Of a stretch of 64,000 nt of DNA, positions 58,747-64,000 are shown one piece after another. Source of the stretch: Rothia sp. (in: high G+C Gram-positive bacteria) (GTDB taxonomy: Bacteria; Actinomycetota; Actinomycetes; Actinomycetales; Micrococcaceae). The position numbers were made by a program, and so were the translations under genes. The notes beneath the pieces are model-generated. The model worked only from the letters and a program-made list of their open reading frames with translations. It made no database searches and had not been told where the DNA came from. Where the stretch lies: NCBI GenBank assembly GCA_030524105.1, contig JAUNHE010000001.1, forward strand, positions 310,001-374,000, in the 5' to 3' direction. Each line of letters begins with the position of its first letter. Position 1 is the first letter of the stretch.

Positions 58747-59187
58747 CTAGATAAAAAAATCATCACCAAGTTCTTTATCGCGGGCAATCCTCGCCGCTAC
58801 CGCTTGCTGGTTGCGATCCAGTTCTTCCCGATCCTGATCACTGGATGAACTTGCCAAGGGGCGATCCCAAGTATCAAGAGATCCAGGGCGCATATCTTCT
58901 TTTTGTTTTTCGAAGCGTTCCTTAAGTTCAGCTTCTTTTTCGTCCATACCGCTCTTTACAGCAGCAGCAAACTTAAGTGCACGAAGAACTACCGGTTGTA
59001 GGGTTGCTCCTAGAGGCGTATTAAAAAACTTAGCCACCGCCTGCTCCCCCTGATCCACAGGTTTGATCTTCTTTGCCGTATCACTCATTCTAAGTTGCAG
59101 CTGCTGCGAAGGACGCGAAAAACGTGACGCCAAGTAACCTATGCTAGCTCCACCCACCACTAAAGCAAAATTTTTCCAGCTGCTCAT
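58747..59187 (-). CDS. uncharacterised membrane-anchored protein (DUF6167-like)
   Basis: 146 aa, unknown function. A hydrophobic N-terminus (FALVVGGASIGYLASRF, about 7-23) is followed by a mostly helical, charged region (DEKEAELKERFEKQKED) and an acidic tail ending DDFFI. The place between DUF948 and alaS, and the general pattern, match a small actinobacterial family, which I name with caution. Six bases after DUF948, so probably co-expressed with it. Confidence 0.7.
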   Translation of the reverse strand: MSSWKNFALVVGGASIGYLASRFSRPSQQLQLRMSDTAKKIKPVDQGEQAVAKFFNTPLGATLQPVVLRALKFAAAVKSGMDEKEAELKERFEKQKEDMRPGSLDTWDRPLASSSSDQDREELDRNQQAVAARIARDKELGDDFFI

Positions 59188-59193
59188 AAAATA

Positions 59194-59568
59194 TTAAGCC
59201 TCGTCTCGCTGACTTGACCGTTCGCTCTCCGAACGCATAGCCTTACGCACCCCGTGGGAAAAGGAAGCCACTTTGATAATAGGCTGGCCAACGGTGGAGG
59301 TGAGCAGTGAGGACAGGGCAGAAACATTGGCAGAAGCGTCGGAAACGTTACTGGTGATATCATCCACCTTTGCCAACTGCGTATTGGTAGTGCTAACGGT
59401 TTTTGTTACCTCATCGAGCAGAGGGGTTGCGCCTTCATTAACCGAGCGGATGGCCAGAGTAAGCTCATCAAAAACCTTGCCCAATTTAAGAATAGGCAGT
59501 GCCAGCAGAGCAACCAGTATTGCGAACACCGCTGCGGCTAGCAAGCCAGCAATATCTGCTCCCGTCAT
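59194..59568 (-). CDS. DUF948 domain protein
   Basis: 124 aa. A strong N-terminal membrane helix (about 4-24, IAGLLAAAVFAILVALLALP) is followed by an amphipathic helical segment rich in Thr, Ser and Val (LDEVTKTVSTTNTQLAKVD, NVSDASANVSALSS) and a basic end. This matches DUF948, predicted to be a coiled-coil membrane protein. ATG at 59568. First gene of the DUF948-DUF6167-alaS run. TATATAAAAT-like sequence stands about 40 bases upstream. Function unknown. Confidence 0.82.
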   Translation of the reverse strand: MTGADIAGLLAAAVFAILVALLALPILKLGKVFDELTLAIRSVNEGATPLLDEVTKTVSTTNTQLAKVDDITSNVSDASANVSALSSLLTSTVGQPIIKVASFSHGVRKAMRSESERSSQRDEA

Positions 59569-59747
59569 AGCCTATCTTCTCCCAACCTATCCAGTGCTAA
59601 CCACAAATTTTATATAACGATTTGCTAACAAGTTTACTGCAAGGGGTCAAGGATCAGAGAAATTAACCCCTCCAGCCAGTCTGCCCGGCATTGCGCAAAA
59701 GAGTGTACAACCAGCTCTTGTCAAGCTTATCTGTTCTGGGCCCCTGC

Positions 59748-59782
59748 AAAAAGACCCGCACTCTTTGAAAGTGCGGGTCTTT
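59748..59782 (-). terminator. Rho-independent terminator of rpsD
   Basis: Arms AAAGACCCGCACT and AGTGCGGGTCTTT (59750-59762 / 59770-59782) form a perfect 13-bp stem. On the minus strand it is followed by TTTTTGCAGG. It lies just after the rpsD stop codon. Confidence 0.92.
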
Positions 59783-59792
59783 AAGGTTTTAC

Positions 59793-60425
59793 TTACGCGC
59801 GACGCGAATAGTATTCAACAACGAGCTGCTCTTCGCAGGTTACCGGAATTTCTTCACGCTTTGGAGCCCGCTCCAAAGTAGCCTGAAGCTTTTCAATCTC
59901 AACCTTGAGGTAGCCTGGAACATCCGGCAAGACAGCCTGGTGTTCACCGGCAGCAGCAACCTGAAATGGAAAAGTCTTCTCAGACTTAGGGTGAACATGG
60001 ATCAGCTGCCCGGGAGTAACTCGGTAGGATGGCCGGTCTACCCGAACACCGTCTACCATAATGTGACGGTGAACAACCATCTGACGTGCCTGGGCAATAG
60101 TGCGGGCAAATCCGGCCCGAAGTACCAGGGCGTCAAGGCGAGTCTCAAGGATCTCGACCATGTTTTTACCGGTCTGACCTTCAATTCGCTTAGCTTCTAG
60201 ATAGGCCCGACGAATCTGCGCTTCACGAACATTGTATTGTGCACGCAAACGCTGCTTTTCACGAAGCTGAACAGCGTAGTTTGAATCGGCTTTCTTACGA
60301 GCCCGCCCATGCTGGCCCGGCCCGTAAGGACGACGCTCAAAATATTTTTCTGCCTTAGGAGTCAGTGCAATGCCCAGTGCACGGGACTGACGTACCGTCC
60401 GGCGGGTGCGGTTTTTACTAGCCAC
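59793..60425 (-). CDS. rpsD: 30S ribosomal protein S4
   Basis: 16S rRNA-binding assembly protein of the small subunit. The N-terminal domain shows QSRALGIALTPKAEKYFERRPYGPGQHG (as two blocks); the S4 RNA-binding domain is ETRLDALVLRAGFARTIAQA and VHRHIMVDGVRVDRPSYRV. 210 aa. No N-terminal zinc cysteines, so this is the Cys-free (C-) version. GTG start with AAAGG six bases upstream. Monocistronic with its own terminator; typical for actinobacteria in which rpsD is outside the alpha operon. Confidence 0.97.
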   Translation of the reverse strand: MASKNRTRRTVRQSRALGIALTPKAEKYFERRPYGPGQHGRARKKADSNYAVQLREKQRLRAQYNVREAQIRRAYLEAKRIEGQTGKNMVEILETRLDALVLRAGFARTIAQARQMVVHRHIMVDGVRVDRPSYRVTPGQLIHVHPKSEKTFPFQVAAAGEHQAVLPDVPGYLKVEIEKLQATLERAPKREEIPVTCEEQLVVEYYSRRA

Positions 60426-60669
60426 AATCTACCTTTCATAGCGGTTGGCCCTGGCTTCCCAGAGGAAGAGAACCATTTATTCTGTATTGGCTTGGCCTCC
60501 TGTGACCGATAAAAATCGGCGGAGAGCTCGGAGCAGCCGCACTCCTTGCTACAACAACCTACTGCTTATTTCTTAGCTATCCTCGTAGTTTGCTTGCCAG
60601 CCAAAGACCAACACTACCCTACTGAGTTTCTTTTTGTTGACCTTAATCCATAAAAATAGATGGCCTTAC
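60426..60669 (-). promoter_or_regulatory. rpsD upstream region
   Basis: A 244-base gap without a supported gene. On the minus strand it holds a small hairpin CCGAT-TTTT-ATCGG (60519-60506), GGAGTGCGGCTGCTCC nearby, and TAGCTA-like -10 candidates. It probably carries the rpsD promoter and a structured leader that could serve S4 autoregulation; the sites are not resolved. Confidence 0.35.
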
Positions 60670-62052
60670 TCACAAAGTCCGACCTAAAATAGCCTTAATG
60701 GCGTTCAGGCGGCTTTTAAGGGTTTTTTCTGCCCCATAATTACTAGGCTTATAGTATTGTGCACTTCGATGTAGATCCGGTAAATATTGCTGCGCAGCAA
60801 GGGCATGCGGCTCGTGATGAGGGTAAATATAACCCCGACCGTGCCCGTATTGGGCTGCACCGCCGTAGTGGCCATCACGCAGATGTAAAGGAATCTCACC
60901 CGCTCCAGATTTTTTGATATCGGCAAGGGCTTGATCAATTCCGCTCAAGACTGCATTTGATTTAGGAGCAAGGGCCAGATGTATAGTAGCTTGTGCAAGA
61001 TTGATACGAGCCTCGGGCAGGCCTATCAGCTGCACCGCTTGAGCAGCATTAATGGCAGCAGTCAAAGCGGTCGGATCCGCCAGGCCAATATCTTCGCTGG
61101 CATGAACTACCAGGCGGCGAGCAATATAGCGGGGATCTTCTCCGGCATGAATCATCCGCGCCAAGTAGTGCAGGGCAGCATCTGGATCTGACCCCCGAAT
61201 AGATTTAATGAAGGCACTAATGACATCGTAGTGCTGATCCCCCTGGCGGTCATAGCGTACTGCCGCCTGATCAATCGCTTCTTCAGCATGATGACGCTCC
61301 ACGAGAATAGGCTGCCCAGCTATTTTTTTCTCCGCATCACCGTCAGCGGCCGCAACAGCTGCTTCCAGGCTACTCAAAACCTTACGTGCATCACCGCCGG
61401 CAAGTTTAACCAGGTGCTCTTTTGCCTGCTTGCTGACCTTAACCCGGCCAGCAAAGCCGCGCTGATCCTCAAGCGTTAAGTCCACTAAGCGCTCAAGATC
61501 TGCTTCTTCTAAAGCCTGCAAAGTTAGCAGGAGTGACCGTGAGAGAAGGGGGGAAATAACAGAGAAAGAAGGGTTCTCTGTTGTTGCTGCAATCAAAACA
61601 ACCCATCGGTTTTCCACCCCCGGTAGGAGAGCATCTTGCTGAGCCTTGTTAAAGCGGTGAATTTCATCCAAAAAAAGCACTGTCGTTAGGCCCTTTAAGT
61701 CTCGATCGATCAGGGCCTGATCCATGACAGCTCGCACATCTTTGACCCCGGCGGTAATGGCCGAGAGCTCAACAAACTTTTTATGATGTCCTTTGGATAT
61801 CACGTGGGCCAGGGTGGTTTTGCCACTGCCCGGAGGTCCCCAGAGAATAAGAGACTGTGGGCCGGCCAGCCCAGTCCCTTCACCCGCTAAAACCCGCAGC
61901 GGCGAACCCGGCTGAAGCAGATGCTGCTGCCCAATGACTTGGTCGAGAGAGCGTGGACGCATCCTTACTGCCAGTGGGCTCAAAGGCCGGTTAGGCTCTT
62001 GAGCCCACTTCTTAGGGTCAGAATCAGCAGCATCAAAAAGAGTTTGGCTCAC
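60670..62052 (-). CDS. rarA: replication-associated recombination protein A (RarA/MgsA)
   Basis: AAA+ ATPase of the clamp-loader/Mgs1 family that acts at stalled forks. Walker A WGPPGSGKTTL (about 71-81), Walker B LFLDEIHRFNKAQQD, sensor IAATTENPSFS and the C-terminal MgsA oligomerisation domain (ALHYLARMIHAGEDPRYIARR in its start). 460 aa. The GTG start follows TACTATAGAAAG so closely that a leaderless message is likely. It is 69 bases after aspS, the usual actinobacterial order aspS-rarA-rpsD. Confidence 0.94.
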   Translation of the reverse strand: MSQTLFDAADSDPKKWAQEPNRPLSPLAVRMRPRSLDQVIGQQHLLQPGSPLRVLAGEGTGLAGPQSLILWGPPGSGKTTLAHVISKGHHKKFVELSAITAGVKDVRAVMDQALIDRDLKGLTTVLFLDEIHRFNKAQQDALLPGVENRWVVLIAATTENPSFSVISPLLSRSLLLTLQALEEADLERLVDLTLEDQRGFAGRVKVSKQAKEHLVKLAGGDARKVLSSLEAAVAAADGDAEKKIAGQPILVERHHAEEAIDQAAVRYDRQGDQHYDVISAFIKSIRGSDPDAALHYLARMIHAGEDPRYIARRLVVHASEDIGLADPTALTAAINAAQAVQLIGLPEARINLAQATIHLALAPKSNAVLSGIDQALADIKKSGAGEIPLHLRDGHYGGAAQYGHGRGYIYPHHEPHALAAQQYLPDLHRSAQYYKPSNYGAEKTLKSRLNAIKAILGRTL

Positions 62053-62121
62053 CTTTCTATAGTAACCGGCACAAGGAGAAGACCCGCTCCGCCATAGAAG
62101 ATGTTCGCTATCAAGAGGGGG

Positions 62122-63885
62122 TTAGCCTTCCTTAACCACTGCATCTACGCCCGCTTCTTTACGCTGCTGTGCCGTAATAGGAGCGGGTGCTGCAGTCAGC
62201 GGGTCAAAGCCGTTACCTGTCTTAGGAAAGGCAATTACTTCCCGAATCGATTCAGCACCACCCAGTAACTGGATAATACGGTCCCAGCCAAAAGCAATTC
62301 CACCCATGGGCGGGGCTCCGTAAGAAAAAGCATCCAGGAGAAAACCAAATTTTTCTTGCGCTTCCTCCGGGCCAATGCCCATGACCTTAAAGACTCGTTG
62401 CTGCACCTCTTGCTGGTGAATACGGATAGAACCTCCACCAATTTCATTACCGTTACAGACCAAATCATAGGCATAAGCTAAGGCCTGGGCCGGGTCTTGG
62501 TCAAAGCTGGCACGGTACTCTGCCTTGGGGGCCGTAAAAGCGTGATGGACGGCGGTCCAGGCAGAGTGGCCCAGGGCTACGTCCCCTGCTGCCTTAGCTT
62601 CTGTGCTGGGTTCAAACATAGGTGCATCGACAACCCAGACGAAGGACCACTGGTCATCTTTGATTAATCCGGTCCGCTGAGCAATTTCAACCCTGGCAGC
62701 TCCCAGCAGAGCCCGAGCTGTTTTTGCTTGTCCAGCGGCAAAAAAGATACAGTCACCTGGGCTGGCAGCAACTTTTTGTGTAAGTCCAGCTCGCTCTTGT
62801 TCTGTCAGGTTTTTAGCAACGGGACCTGTCAGCTGGCCATCCTCTTGAACCAGTACATAGGCTAGGCCCTTGGCGCCGCGTTGTTTAGCCCACTCCTGCC
62901 AGGCATCGAGGGTGCGCCGGGGCTGGGAGGCGCCACCGGGCATGACCACAGCACCAACATAGTCTGCTTTAAAGACCCTAAAATTTGTGTCCTTAAAGTA
63001 GTCTGTTAGTTCCGTTAATTCTAGGCCAAAACGAAGATCAGGTTTATCGGTGCCGTATTTTTCCATAGCCCGCCAGTAGCTGATCCGCTCAATAGGCCTG
63101 GGTAGCTTAACGTCAATCAGAGTCCAGATTTCTTCTACAAGCCGCTCAGCTAAATCAATGATATCGTCCTGCTCCACAAAAGAAGCTTCAATATCTAATT
63201 GAGTAAATTCTGGCTGACGGTCTGCCCGGAAATCCTCGTCCCGGTAGCAGCGGGCAAGCTGGTAGTATTTTTCAATTCCGCCTACCTGTAACAGTTGTTT
63301 AAAAAGCTGCGGCGACTGGGGCAGAGCGTACCAGGAGCCGGGAGCAAGCCGGGCAGGCACCAAAAAATCGCGGGCTCCCTCTGGGGTGGAACGCGTTAAG
63401 GTTGGTGTCTCTACCTCTGTGTATCCCTCCTTAGCCAGCAGGTTACGAGCTAGTCTGTTAGCCTCCGAGCGTAAACGGATCAGCCGTGCTGGTTCAGGCC
63501 TGCGTAAATCAAGATAACGGTAACGAAGCCGGGCTTCCTCCCCCACATCAACGTGTTCGTCAATCTGGAATGGAAGCGCAGCTGCAGTGTTCAGAACCTC
63601 GACGGAGCTGACCTCAACCTCAATGTCTCCCGTGGCCAACTGAGGATTCTCGTTACCCTGAGGACGGCGACATACCTGGCCCTTTACCTGCAAAACATAT
63701 TCATTTCTGAGGTGGTCAAAGTCAGCTTCATCGTGAAAGACACACTGAGTTATCCCCTCTTGGTCCCGTAAGTCAACAAAGGCAACGCCACCGTGGTCTC
63801 GGCGCCGGGCTACCCAACCAGCTAATGTAACGTTTTCTCCAATGTTCTTGGTGGTTAATTCACCAAGAGTATGTGTGCGTAGCAC
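62122..63885 (-). CDS. aspS: aspartyl-tRNA synthetase
   Basis: Charges tRNA-Asp; in actinobacteria without asparaginyl-tRNA synthetase it often also misacylates tRNA-Asn. The OB domain opens [19 protein letters not shown]; class II motif 2 is [20 protein letters not shown] (two pieces) and motif 3 [10 protein letters not shown]; a GAD insert of the bacterial type lies between. 587 aa. GTG start with AAAGGAAAAGA directly upstream. TATTAT (about 63962-63957) may be the -10. Specificity cannot be settled from the sequence alone. Confidence 0.97.
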   Translation of the reverse strand: MLRTHTLGELTTKNIGENVTLAGWVARRRDHGGVAFVDLRDQEGITQCVFHDEADFDHLRNEYVLQVKGQVCRRPQGNENPQLATGDIEVEVSSVEVLNTAAALPFQIDEHVDVGEEARLRYRYLDLRRPEPARLIRLRSEANRLARNLLAKEGYTEVETPTLTRSTPEGARDFLVPARLAPGSWYALPQSPQLFKQLLQVGGIEKYYQLARCYRDEDFRADRQPEFTQLDIEASFVEQDDIIDLAERLVEEIWTLIDVKLPRPIERISYWRAMEKYGTDKPDLRFGLELTELTDYFKDTNFRVFKADYVGAVVMPGGASQPRRTLDAWQEWAKQRGAKGLAYVLVQEDGQLTGPVAKNLTEQERAGLTQKVAASPGDCIFFAAGQAKTARALLGAARVEIAQRTGLIKDDQWSFVWVVDAPMFEPSTEAKAAGDVALGHSAWTAVHHAFTAPKAEYRASFDQDPAQALAYAYDLVCNGNEIGGGSIRIHQQEVQQRVFKVMGIGPEEAQEKFGFLLDAFSYGAPPMGGIAFGWDRIIQLLGGAESIREVIAFPKTGNGFDPLTAAPAPITAQQRKEAGVDAVVKEG

Positions 63886-63969
63886 TCTTTTCCTTTCCAG
63901 GATGTGCAGCTATGAGCAAAACTCAAGCTAGCTCATCGTCCTCTGTGACTAGCTGATAATATCTGCGGT

Positions 63970-64000
63970 CATTCAAGCTTAACTCTTTAAAGCTTGAATG
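63970..64000. terminator. hairpin at the right window edge
   Basis: CATTCAAGCTT and AAGCTTGAATG are perfect 11-bp arms around a 9-base loop. The sequence ends with the hairpin, so whether a U-tract lies beyond (plus strand) is unknown. It probably ends the transcript of the gene upstream of aspS. Confidence 0.45.

Overview
The window reads as a contiguous piece of a housekeeping chromosome from a high-GC-phylum (Actinomycetota) bacterium, most likely a Micrococcales member near Micrococcaceae (Rothia/Arthrobacter-like), but with an unusually moderate base composition (about half G+C by eye). Pointers are the actinobacterial integration host factor mIHF beside gmk and rpoZ, the DUF3043, DUF3097, DUF948 and LytR-CpsA-Psr proteins, a PriA without a recognisable helicase P-loop, frequent GTG/TTG starts, probable leaderless transcripts, and gene order typical of Micrococcales. 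The exact genus cannot be fixed from sequence alone.

Layout, left to right; almost everything is on the minus strand, so operons read from high to low coordinates. 1-4.5 kb: cytochrome c oxidase subunits I (cut by the window edge) and II, erpA, an M20 dipeptidase, and a divergent DUF3043 membrane protein. 4.5-18 kb: hrcA-dnaJ-rsmE-phoH-ybeY-CNNM/CBS protein-era-LCP protein-leuA-recO-uppS-pyrD, with a CIRCE element before hrcA and a leucine leader peptide plus pseudoknot before leuA. 18-24 kb: plus-strand DUF3097, DUF4870, PemK/MazF-like and rpsT genes around minus-strand lepA-hemW. 24-32 kb: leuS-degV-comEA-comEC-(separate metallo-beta-lactamase protein)-holA. 32-34 kb: a plus-strand alpha/beta hydrolase and glycosyltransferase pair. 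34-41 kb: mihF-gmk-rpoZ-coaBC-metK-priA. 41-49 kb: the de novo pyrimidine operon pyrR-pyrB-pyrC-(PH-like protein)-carA-carB-pyrF. 49-59.6 kb: DUF948-DUF6167-like-alaS-ruvX-mltG-aroE-aroC-aroK-aroB-efp-nusB. 59.6-64 kb: aspS-rarA-rpsD.

Functionally the window joins UMP synthesis (pyrR/B/C, carA/B, pyrF, plus remote pyrD), the middle and late shikimate pathway (aroB, E, K, C), leucine synthesis, CoA and SAM synthesis, translation (three aminoacyl-tRNA synthetases, EF-P, EF4, S4, S20, RsmE, YbeY, Era), replication and recombination (holA, priA, ruvX, rarA, recO) and DNA uptake (comEA/comEC). There is no CRISPR array, IS element, prophage or tRNA/rRNA gene that I can support, and no gene-free stretch above 300 bases. 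The more unusual material is regulatory: the leuA leader, an upstream ORF and hairpin before pyrR, an inverted pair of DnaA-box sequences before comEA, a SigR-like promoter before erpA, and several palindromes in promoter regions.
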